Assembly (NCBI GenBank): GCA_021796315.1
Contig: JAJYOH010000099.1
Location: forward strand, 1-13,433
Source: Chloroflexota bacterium
GTDB lineage: Bacteria; Chloroflexota; Anaerolineae; Anaerolineales; Villigracilaceae
Length of the DNA: 13,433 nucleotides
Reading direction: 5' to 3'
Under the pieces are notes generated by a model, which saw only the letters and a list, made by a program, of their open reading frames with translations, was not told where the DNA came from and searched no databases. Each line of letters opens with the position of its first letter. Positions within the stretch are counted from its first letter, which is position 1. Made by a program: the position numbers and the translations under genes. Shown piece after piece: positions 5,423 to 11,796 of the stretch.

Positions 5423-6495
5423 AAACATTTTTACTTTATGGTTCCTACGGTTATACCGGTGAGTTGATTGCTGACCTGGCTGTCAAAAATGGGATACGGC
5501 CTTTGCTGGCTGGCCGCGATGAAACCCGTTTGAAAACTCAGTCGCAAAAACTCGGGCTTGATTATCGCGCCTTTGATCTTTCGAACACAGGCGCGCTCGA
5601 CTCGGCTTTGATGGAAGTGGATGCAGTGCTGCATTGCGGCGGGCCATTCGTGTTGACGTTTCGTCGCATGGCCGAGGCTTGCCTGCGTAATAAAAAACAT
5701 TACGTGGACATCAGCGGCGAGATCGAAAGTTTCGAAGGCTTGGCCGCGCTGGATGCGCAGGCAAAAAACGCAGGCATCATGTTTCTTCCCGGAGCGGGCT
5801 TCGACGTGGTTCCATCCGATTGTTTGGGCGCGCATCTTAAACAAAAACTTCCATCGGCAGATCGTTTGCAACTTTGCATTCGCCAGGTCGGCTCAGGCAT
5901 TTCGCGCGGCACGGCCAAGTCAGCGATCGAGAGCGTTCTTTCAAAGGGACGCATCCGCAAAGATGGGAAAGTTATTCAAGTGCCGCCCGCCTGGAAATTT
6001 GTCGACGCCGATTTCGGACGCGGCCCGGTCAAAACAGTTTCCATCGGCTGGGGCGATGTCAGCACCGCATATTACAGCACGGGCATTCCCAACATCGAAA
6101 CCTTCATGGCCCTGCCGCGCACGATGATCGATTTTCTGCACGTCAGCCGTTTCATCGGCCCGCTCTTGAATAACCGTCTCGCAAAAAATATAATGAAGTC
6201 AGTGATCGACAGGTATCCGCCCGGCCCATCCGAGGAGAGTCGCAATCACGGACTTGCGATCATCGTCGGTGAAGCGACAGATAAAAATGGCGGATGCGCC
6301 CGCGCGAAGCTCCAGACGCCGGACGGCTATTTGCTCACATCGCAGACAACAGTCGAGATCATGAAGCGCATCTTATCATCCGACCCTTCGACCGGCTCGG
6401 GGCAGCGCTTCAAGCCGGGTTTCCAAACCCCAAGCCTCGCCTACGGCCCGGACTTTATCCTGCAATTCCCGAACACAAAGCTCGAAGACTTGTGA
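5419..6495 (+). CDS. Saccharopine dehydrogenase-like / trans-acting enoyl reductase family oxidoreductase
   Basis: The 358-residue product begins with a Rossmann fold, LLYGSYGYTGELIADLA, with Gly8, Gly11 and Gly14 forming the dinucleotide loop, followed by AGRDETRL, typical of NAD(P) binding in this family. CGGPFVLTFRRMAEACL, HYVDISGE and PGAGFDVVPSD are also conserved. The C-terminal landmark FKPGFQTPSLAYGPDFILQF is present. The family includes mycobacterial trans-acting enoyl reductases and uncharacterised reductases; the substrate here is unknown. The start overlaps the preceding stop by four bases and the stop overlaps the next GTG by four. An eight-residue insert, DPSTGSGQ (322-329), interrupts the otherwise conserved C-terminal region. 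Confidence 0.82.
   Translation: MKTFLLYGSYGYTGELIADLAVKNGIRPLLAGRDETRLKTQSQKLGLDYRAFDLSNTGALDSALMEVDAVLHCGGPFVLTFRRMAEACLRNKKHYVDISGEIESFEGLAALDAQAKNAGIMFLPGAGFDVVPSDCLGAHLKQKLPSADRLQLCIRQVGSGISRGTAKSAIESVLSKGRIRKDGKVIQVPPAWKFVDADFGRGPVKTVSIGWGDVSTAYYSTGIPNIETFMALPRTMIDFLHVSRFIGPLLNNRLAKNIMKSVIDRYPPGPSEESRNHGLAIIVGEATDKNGGCARAKLQTPDGYLLTSQTTVEIMKRILSSDPSTGSGQRFKPGFQTPSLAYGPDFILQFPNTKLEDL
6382..6405 (+). repeat. In-frame 24-base insert encoding DPSTGSGQ
   Basis: Bases 6382-6405 encode eight residues between VEIMKRILSS and RFKPGFQTPS, where relatives, as I recall them, run directly from the helix to the FKPGFQTP strand. The length is a multiple of three. GC-rich short repeats encoding PSTGSGQ-like peptides seem familiar from this bacterial group, but I see no second copy in this window. 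Confidence 0.45.
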
Positions 6496-7028
6496 AAAAA
6501 TTTCTTTTGATTTTTCTCGCGCTGATTCTTTCAGCCTGCACGCCATCATCAGCAACCCAGGAGGCAACAATGACTCTGTCTCTCACCAGCAACGCTTTCG
6601 CATCTGGACAAAACATCCCGTCGAAATATTCGTGTCTCGGCCGTGAAATTTCCCCCAACCTTTCATGGACAAATTTTCCAACCGGGACAAAATCTTTTGC
6701 ACTGATCGTTGACGACCCCGACGCGCCGATGGGCACGTGGGTGCATTGGGTGATGTACAACATTCCCGCTGCAACAAGTTCATTACCCGAGGCTGTTCCC
6801 GCCGCAGGGCAACTCAGCGACGGAAGTTTGCAGGGAAAAAATTCGTCCGGCAATTTGGGTTACAACGGACCGTGTCCGCCATCGGGAACGCATCGTTATT
6901 TTTTCAAACTCTATGCGCTCGATGCAACTTTGAATCTTTCACCCGGCGCGAGCAAGGATCAATTGCTCAAAGCCATGGAAGGTCACATTTTGGCGCAAGG
7001 CGAGTTAATGGGGACGTTTAGCAAATAA
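6492..7028 (+). CDS. PEBP-family (YbhB/YbcL) lipoprotein
   Basis: From GTG 6492 the product has 178 residues. Its lipoprotein signal peptide (VKKFLLIFLALILSAC) has lipobox Leu-Ser-Ala-Cys16. A phosphatidylethanolamine-binding/Raf-kinase-inhibitor-like domain follows, with DDPDAPMGTWVHWVMYNIP from residue 74 and GYNGPCPPSGTHRYFFKLYALD from 123, which carry the conserved DPDAP and GPxPP..HRY motifs. The family binds small anionic ligands; the role in bacteria is unclear. The GTG overlaps the previous stop (GTGA), so initiation is probably coupled. A second start, ATG 6570, has a perfect Shine-Dalgarno sequence and would give a 152-residue cytosolic form of usual family length. It is the last gene of the operon. 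Confidence 0.85.
   Translation: MKKFLLIFLALILSACTPSSATQEATMTLSLTSNAFASGQNIPSKYSCLGREISPNLSWTNFPTGTKSFALIVDDPDAPMGTWVHWVMYNIPAATSSLPEAVPAAGQLSDGSLQGKNSSGNLGYNGPCPPSGTHRYFFKLYALDATLNLSPGASKDQLLKAMEGHILAQGELMGTFSK
6559..6572 (+). promoter_or_regulatory. Internal ribosome-binding site and alternative start in the PEBP gene
   Basis: AGGAGG (6559-6564) lies five bases before ATG 6570, in frame and just after the signal peptide. It is the strongest Shine-Dalgarno sequence in the operon and would yield a PEBP without signal peptide or lipid anchor. Confidence 0.55.
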
Positions 7029-7035
7029 TTTTCAC

Positions 7036-7143
7036 GTCATTGCGAACGATGGTCGAGTAGATGGTGTTTTTCCATCGTATCGAGACCAAGCGAAGCAATC
7101 TCCCCGATTATTCAAGAGATTGCTTCGCTACGCTCGCAATGAC
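7036..7143 (+). repeat. Inverted-repeat (MITE/REP-like) element, copy B
   Basis: Near-perfect terminal inverted repeats (7036-7048 with 7131-7143, 12 of 13 matching) flank a perfect 14-bp inverted repeat (AGCGAAGCAATCTC at 7089-7102 with 7116-7129). It shares the internal GATGGTCGAGTAG and CGTATCGAGACCAAG blocks with copy A at 871-1016. It lies between the PEBP gene and the second EamA gene and could also act as a transcription barrier, since no other terminator is seen there. Confidence 0.7.
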
Positions 7144-7167
7144 ATAATCTTTTTTCAAGGAATCATC

Positions 7168-8067
7168 ATGTCAAATTACATCGGCGAGATCGCCGGCATT
7201 GCTACATCTTTGTTTTACGCTCTCAATGCCGTATTCATCACGAATGCTGCCCAAAAAGTCGGGGCGGTCATTTCCAATCGCACGCGGATCGTATTCGCGC
7301 TGATCTATCTGATCATCATCAACCTGATTCTTTTTCAACAGCCTTTGCCATTCGGCGCATCGTCCGACCGCTGGACATGGCTTTCGCTTTCCGGCATCAT
7401 CGGCCTCGCACTCGGCGACGCATTTCTTTTTCAATCGTATCTTTTGGTCGGGCCGAGGCTGGGAATTCTGCTCCTCAGCCTGTCTCCCATTTTCGGCGCG
7501 TTGGAAGCGTGGATTTTCTTTGGCGAGACGCTGCGCGCTGGTCAAATCCTCGGCATCGCGCTGACGCTTGGCGGGATCGTCTGGGTCATTCTCGAACAAG
7601 GCAACGGGAAAACACAAATTTCGCGTCATTCGCTGATGGGAATTTTATTCGGCGTGCTCTCAGCCATTTTCCAGGCGACAGGTTTTGTCTTTTCAAAACA
7701 GGGCATGGCCGGGGACTTTTCACCATTCCAGGGAAACGCCATCCGCATGTTGGCCGCCATGCTGGCGCTTTGGATTCTCACAGCCTTTCAAAGAGAAGTC
7801 GGCAAGACTTTCCAGACGTTGAAAGAAAATCCAACCGCCTTCAAACAACTTGCCATCGCGGCATTTATCGGGCCCGTGCTCGGCGTATCTGCATCGCTGC
7901 TCGCAGTTCAACGCACAGAAGTCGGCGTAGCCAGCACGCTGACCTCGCTCTCGCCGATCTTCATACTTCCGGTCAGTCATTTTATCTTCAAAGAGAAACT
8001 CGGCTGGCAGGCCATCGCCGGGACGCTTCTGGCAATGGCCGGAGTCGCCATTTTGTTCCTGAGCTAG
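7168..8067 (+). CDS. EamA/DMT-family transporter, paralogue 2
   Basis: The 299-residue product has ten predicted membrane helices in two EamA repeats, closely similar to the protein at 3619-4515 (by eye about 60% identical): IGEIAGIATSLFYALNA at the start, LSGIIGLALGDAFLFQSYLLVGPRLG, WIFFGETL, GDFSPFQGNAIRMLAAM, LLAVQRTEVGVASTLTSLSPIFILPVSHFIFKEKLGWQA. I start at ATG 7168, preceded by CAAGGA; a start at 7120 would reach into the repeat element and add a leader absent from the paralogue. A small-metabolite exporter in the cytoplasmic membrane is likely; substrate unknown. A different-frame reading across the same bases is not a gene. Confidence 0.88.
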   Translation: MSNYIGEIAGIATSLFYALNAVFITNAAQKVGAVISNRTRIVFALIYLIIINLILFQQPLPFGASSDRWTWLSLSGIIGLALGDAFLFQSYLLVGPRLGILLLSLSPIFGALEAWIFFGETLRAGQILGIALTLGGIVWVILEQGNGKTQISRHSLMGILFGVLSAIFQATGFVFSKQGMAGDFSPFQGNAIRMLAAMLALWILTAFQREVGKTFQTLKENPTAFKQLAIAAFIGPVLGVSASLLAVQRTEVGVASTLTSLSPIFILPVSHFIFKEKLGWQAIAGTLLAMAGVAILFLS

Positions 8068-8141
8068 CCGTCGAATTCAAGCCAATTCATTACAGCTCGG
8101 TTAGGTCATCAAACTGCAAGGTTGCGTTGAGCGCAGATAAC

Positions 8142-8147
8142 TATAAT
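8142..8147 (+). promoter_or_regulatory. -10 box of the pilin operon
   Basis: TATAAT lies 34 bases before ATG 8182. The nearest -35-like sequence, TTGCGT (8122-8127), is only 14 bp away, so the -35 is uncertain. No terminator is visible after the preceding gene. Confidence 0.4.
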
Positions 8148-8181
8148 GAAATGGTAGCTCAATCAAATAGGAGACCCTGCG

Positions 8182-8874
8182 ATGAAAAAGAATTTTAGCT
8201 TGCCAGGCCAGGGGCTTGTTGAGTATGTTCTGATCATTCTGCTTATCGCCATTGCGGTCATGCTGGCGGTAAAGGCCTCCGGCATAAATTTGACGGCCGT
8301 CTATTGCAACATCATCAAGGGATCAGGCGGAAATAGCGGGACGTGCTCATCGAGCCTTTTCTCGGACGATTTCAACAATCTGAACAACTGGAAGATCATC
8401 AGCGGCAACTGGGCTGTTAAGAACGGACACTTGTGCGGGGGACCGAACGAAGGCAGGATCTTTGCCAATGTAAACTCCACCGGCAATTATGTCATCAACC
8501 TGAACGGCGCGACGCTCAGCAAGGGAAATGGATATGGTTTGTATTTCAACTCCAGCAACTATTCGGCGGTCAACGGGTATGACTTTCAATACGATCCCGG
8601 CTATGGAAGCGGCGCATACCTTTTGCGCGAATGGTATCAAGGCAATGAATTAAGTCCAAGCGCTACAGTATACGCGCCGAAGGGCTACAACTGGAATCAG
8701 TCGCACAACATCCAAATGATTGTCAGCAACAATACATACACTGCCTACGTGGATGGAACAAAGGTTTACCAGGCCGCTGATTCCACATATCCGTCCGGGA
8801 GCGGAATCGGCCTGCGTACCTGGGACAGCACACAGGTCTGCTTCGACAGCATCTCGGTCAACCCGCTTCCCTAG
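8182..8874 (+). CDS. Flp/Tad-type pilin fused to a lectin-like (ConA/LamG-type) domain
   Basis: The product has 230 residues. Its N-terminus, LPGQGLVEYVLIILLIAIAV, is a class-III (Flp) prepilin signal: cleavage is expected after Gly9, leaving Gln10 as +1 and Glu14 as the conserved +5 Glu before Tyr, then a hydrophobic helix to about residue 33. Ordinary Flp pilins end soon after this helix; here about 180 residues follow (LFSDDFNNLNNWKIISGNWA to CFDSISVNPLP) with the pattern of a concanavalin-A-like jelly roll of the LamG/DUF1080 type. A good AGGAGA site lies seven bases upstream. It is the first gene of a three-gene unit. It is likely a minor or tip pilin that presents a carbohydrate-binding domain; binding is inferred. 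Confidence 0.8.
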   Translation: MKKNFSLPGQGLVEYVLIILLIAIAVMLAVKASGINLTAVYCNIIKGSGGNSGTCSSSLFSDDFNNLNNWKIISGNWAVKNGHLCGGPNEGRIFANVNSTGNYVINLNGATLSKGNGYGLYFNSSNYSAVNGYDFQYDPGYGSGAYLLREWYQGNELSPSATVYAPKGYNWNQSHNIQMIVSNNTYTAYVDGTKVYQAADSTYPSGSGIGLRTWDSTQVCFDSISVNPLP

Positions 8875-8882
8875 GAGATAAT

Positions 8883-9323
8883 ATGGGTTTATCGAATTCC
8901 CCTTCCTTGAAGGATTATCGAAACGGAATGCCGGATCAACCGCACAAGCCGGCGGTCCGCCAGCGGATCATTCGCATCACGCTCGCAGTATTAACTGTGA
9001 TCGTTGCCGCGCTTGGGGTCATCAATTTCATGGGCACGGATAGTGCGAACCTGCTGATAGGTAACGGAAATGTGACCGGTCATGTGGTGGATGCAAAAGG
9101 TGCGCCGTTCCCGGGCACGGTCTATGTGATGGGCGTGGATCGCCCGGTCCTTCTGGACGCCCAGGGCGGGTTCACGTATCAAGGCGTTCCAGCCGGGAGG
9201 CGGAATCTGATCGTCGCCTTGAACGGGACCGCGCAGGAGTACCCGGTTCAGGTCCAGGCTGGGGCGAACGTGGATGTCGGCCAATTGATTTTTACAGTCG
9301 TAACGCCCATTGCACAACCATAA
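8883..9323 (+). CDS. Membrane-anchored carboxypeptidase-regulatory-like protein
   Basis: The 146-residue product has a cytoplasmic N-terminus of about 28 residues, one transmembrane helix (about 29-50), and an outside domain of the CarboxypepD_reg (transthyretin-like) type: NVTGHVVDAKGAPFPGTVYV, LLDAQGGFTYQGVPAGRRNL and a closing strand NVDVGQLIF. Such domains are beta-sandwich modules of surface proteins without known catalysis. AGGAGA lies four bases before the ATG and overlaps the pilin stop, so the genes are co-translated. It may anchor or help assemble the pilin; no homologous Tad component is recognised. Confidence 0.75.
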   Translation: MGLSNSPSLKDYRNGMPDQPHKPAVRQRIIRITLAVLTVIVAALGVINFMGTDSANLLIGNGNVTGHVVDAKGAPFPGTVYVMGVDRPVLLDAQGGFTYQGVPAGRRNLIVALNGTAQEYPVQVQAGANVDVGQLIFTVVTPIAQP

Positions 9324-9335
9324 AGGAGAGAATCC

Positions 9336-10556
9336 ATGAATAAAAAAATCCTCGTCGTTGATGATGATGACATGATGCTAAAGATGACATCCACCATCTT
9401 GGCACGCCACGAATTCGAAGTATTGAACGCAGGGGACGGACGCGATGCATTATCCAGGCTGGAAACAGAGAAGCCCAATCTGATCCTGTTGGATGTGATG
9501 ATGCCCGAGATGGATGGTTACGAAACCTGCCAAAAGATTCGGGCGAACCCGGCCACAAATAAAATCCCAATCCTGATGCTGACCGCGCTGGCATCCATCG
9601 AACAAAAGGTCAAAGGCTTCGAGGCTGGCGCGGACGATTATCTGGCAAAGCCTTACGAAACCGAGGAACTGCTGGCACGCGTCAACGCGCTCATCAAACG
9701 CAGTGAGGTGCTGCCTCTCCTGCAACCTTCCGTCCCTCCAAGTGCGCCGATCGAAATGGCCCGCACAATTGCAGTCTTCTCTTTACGCGGCGGGTCAGGT
9801 GTCTCGACCATATCGGTCAACCTGGCAGGCGGACTGGCCGCGCTGTGGGGACAATCGGTCGCGTTGGTGGATATGGTGACGATTGCAGGTCAAACCGCGT
9901 TGTTCCTCAACCAATCTTTGCATCGCACCTGGGCCGATCTTTGTCAGCTCAACGAGATCGACTCGGATGCAGTCCACACCGCCTTGTTACCGCACGAATC
10001 CAATGTTTTTACATTGGCATCGCCCCGTCGTCCAGAAGAGGGCGAAATGGTCACACCTGAAAAAGTCGCAACCGTTCTCGATGTTTTGCGTTCGCAATTC
10101 CCCTACGTTGTGCTGGATATGCCGCACGATTTGAGCGAACGCACTTTGCAGGCGCTTGACCGCGCCGACGTGATCCTGCTCGTTGCCCAACCTGAGATCG
10201 CCGCCATGCGAGCATCCAGCATGGCGCTGGAAATCTTCGAGGCGCTCAATTATCAAAACAAAAAAATTCATCTCATCGTCAATTGGACTTTTCCGCGTAT
10301 GGGCTTGGCGCTTGACGATATCGAAAAATTCATCAACCGCAAAGTAGATTTGGTCCTGCCCTGCGCTGAAGATGAATTCGTTAAAGCCTTGAACTATGGA
10401 CGGCCTCCGGTACTTGATGGTGCAGAGAGTCCGCTGGCGGCCATCTTCGAAGATATGGCGCTGGCACTCAGCAAAGAGGAACATCGCAAAGTCCGCCCGC
10501 AGAATCCAACATCAGCATGGGGACGCGTGGCTGAACGTATGCGAAAAAAGAAATAA
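9336..10556 (+). CDS. TadZ/CpaE-like protein: receiver domain fused to ParA/MinD-like ATPase
   Basis: The 406-residue product begins with a complete receiver domain (1-122): acidic pocket Asp9-Asp12, phospho-acceptor Asp53 in LILLDVMMPEMDG, Thr83 and Lys105. A short linker leads to a ParA/MinD-like domain (about 143-380). Its P-loop reads Leu150-Arg-Gly-Gly-Ser-Gly-Val-Ser-Thr158, lacking both lysines of the KGGxGKT consensus; YVVLDMPHD follows as a Walker-B-like strand. TadZ/CpaE proteins localise Tad pilus assembly, and atypical P-loops are known among them. AAAGGAGAG precedes the ATG, 12 bp after the previous gene. The intact phosphorylation site suggests control by a histidine kinase encoded elsewhere. 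It is the last gene before a terminator. Confidence 0.85.
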   Translation: MNKKILVVDDDDMMLKMTSTILARHEFEVLNAGDGRDALSRLETEKPNLILLDVMMPEMDGYETCQKIRANPATNKIPILMLTALASIEQKVKGFEAGADDYLAKPYETEELLARVNALIKRSEVLPLLQPSVPPSAPIEMARTIAVFSLRGGSGVSTISVNLAGGLAALWGQSVALVDMVTIAGQTALFLNQSLHRTWADLCQLNEIDSDAVHTALLPHESNVFTLASPRRPEEGEMVTPEKVATVLDVLRSQFPYVVLDMPHDLSERTLQALDRADVILLVAQPEIAAMRASSMALEIFEALNYQNKKIHLIVNWTFPRMGLALDDIEKFINRKVDLVLPCAEDEFVKALNYGRPPVLDGAESPLAAIFEDMALALSKEEHRKVRPQNPTSAWGRVAERMRKKK

Positions 10557-10562
10557 ACTTCG

Positions 10563-10592
10563 AGCGGCGCAAAACCTGCGCCGCTTTTGTTT
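10563..10592 (+). terminator. Intrinsic terminator of the pilin/TadZ operon
   Basis: A 9-bp perfect stem (AGCGGCGCA at 10563-10571 with TGCGCCGCT at 10577-10585) has a 5-base loop and is followed by TTTTGTTT. It begins seven bases after the TadZ stop codon. Confidence 0.9.
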
Positions 10593-10597
10593 ATAAT
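10592..10597 (+). promoter_or_regulatory. -10 box directly before the esterase gene
   Basis: TATAAT lies six bases before ATG 10604 with no Shine-Dalgarno sequence between, the same layout as at the PIN gene. It abuts the terminator's T-tract. No -35 is recognisable; a leaderless start is possible. Confidence 0.4.
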
Positions 10598-10603
10598 CAT
10601 CTC

Positions 10604-11644
10604 ATGAAAAAAGATCATTTACTTACCCGGCTTCAACTCGAAGGCAATCCAATCATTGACGGCGAAACTGTCACATTCATTTGGAAAGGCAATTCTGCGC
10701 CTCACTTAATCGACGACTTGCACGGCTGGGACGATCACCCCAAACGACTTAAACGCTTCGCACCGGACCTGTGGACGATCTCGTTTAATCTGAAAGCTGA
10801 TGCGTACCTGGAATATTCCTTCTATGAACCCGAAACACAAACGCGTTTGAAAGACCCTTTCAACAAACACAGAATCTACAACGGCGTTGGCGGATACAAC
10901 AACTTTTTTTACATGCCCAATGCCGCTCCGTCACCGCTGATAAAACCAGCGGAGAAAAAATTCCGGGGAACGGTCACCCGCCACAAGATCGGGATGTGGA
11001 TGCTCAGCTTGCGCAGCCAGCGCACAGTTTATCTTTATCGTCCGCCTGCACCCGGACCGGCGCCTTTATTAATTGTCTATGATGGGCCTGATTATCTGCG
11101 ACGCGGCAGGATCAACATCATCGTGGATAACTTGATCGCGCAGAAACGCATCCGCCCGATTGCGATGGCCTTGCTTCAAAACGGTGGACGGGAACAGCGG
11201 CGCTTCGCCGAATATGCCTGTTCTGACGGAACATTAAGTTGGCTCAGGCATGATGTCCTTCCGCTTGCGCAACAGAAATTGAAACTAACCGACGAGCGCG
11301 GCGCATTCGGCGTGCTGGGTGCGTCCATGGGCGGATTGATGGCAATGTACACCGGTCTGCGTATGCCCGAAACATTTGGGAAGATCGCCAGTCAGGCCGG
11401 CGTTTTCTGGTTTGAAGGTCTGCCCACATCCGCAGTTGAGCTGATCGAAAATAAACCGCGCCCGGATGTAAAAATCTGGATGGACGCCGGTCGCATGGAT
11501 TTTTTATTGGAAGATAACCGCCGCATCCAGCCTATTCTGCAGGAAAAGGGCTACAACGTGACTTATTACGAAGGGGGCGGCGCGCACAATTACACTTCCT
11601 GGCGCAACAACCTGGGTAACGCGCTGGAAACAATTTTCGGATGA
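10604..11644 (+). CDS. Esterase D / enterochelin-esterase-like alpha/beta hydrolase
   Basis: The 346-residue product has an N-terminal beta-sandwich resembling the early-set domain of enterochelin esterases and glycan-branching enzymes (about 10-105; GETVTFIWKGNS, DDLHGWDDHPKRLKRF, LWTISFNL). An alpha/beta hydrolase domain of the esterase D type follows. The nucleophile is Ser241 in LGASMGGLMAMY, the likely base His328 in GGGAHNYTSWR, and the acid Asp294 or Asp299 in WMDAGRMDF. No signal peptide is seen, so it probably acts in the cytoplasm. No siderophore genes are nearby, so a specific substrate cannot be assigned. It stands alone after a terminator, with a 152-base gap behind it. Confidence 0.82.
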   Translation: MKKDHLLTRLQLEGNPIIDGETVTFIWKGNSAPHLIDDLHGWDDHPKRLKRFAPDLWTISFNLKADAYLEYSFYEPETQTRLKDPFNKHRIYNGVGGYNNFFYMPNAAPSPLIKPAEKKFRGTVTRHKIGMWMLSLRSQRTVYLYRPPAPGPAPLLIVYDGPDYLRRGRINIIVDNLIAQKRIRPIAMALLQNGGREQRRFAEYACSDGTLSWLRHDVLPLAQQKLKLTDERGAFGVLGASMGGLMAMYTGLRMPETFGKIASQAGVFWFEGLPTSAVELIENKPRPDVKIWMDAGRMDFLLEDNRRIQPILQEKGYNVTYYEGGGAHNYTSWRNNLGNALETIFG

Positions 11645-11766
11645 CATTTACTGAGAGGGGCAGAGTATGATAAGCCAGTACAACCCGTCTTACCAAATCC
11701 TTTCCAAAATGTCAGGGAATTGAAAAGTGTAAACTCTCCCTAAGGTGCAAAACCAAGGGGGATGGC

Positions 11767-11796
11767 TATAATCTCATCTGTCCTTAAGGAGGACAG
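11767..11796 (+). promoter_or_regulatory. -10 box and Shine-Dalgarno hairpin before the membrane-protein gene
   Basis: TATAAT (11767-11772) precedes a short inverted repeat, CTGTCC (11778-11783) with GGACAG (11791-11796), whose loop and right arm contain the ribosome-binding site AAGGAGG (11786-11792). The ATG follows immediately at 11797. The hairpin would start nearly at the 5' end of the mRNA. The rest of the gap from 11645 holds nothing recognisable. Confidence 0.45.

Noticed and set aside
7377..8198. 273-residue same-strand open frame in another frame of the second EamA gene
   Set aside because: Composition is Arg/His/Ser-rich with no domain pattern; the EamA frame is unambiguous and conserved with its paralogue.
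9987..10484. 165-residue minus-strand open frame inside the TadZ gene
   Set aside because: It is a shadow of the ParA-like coding region with no ribosome-binding site or recognisable domain.
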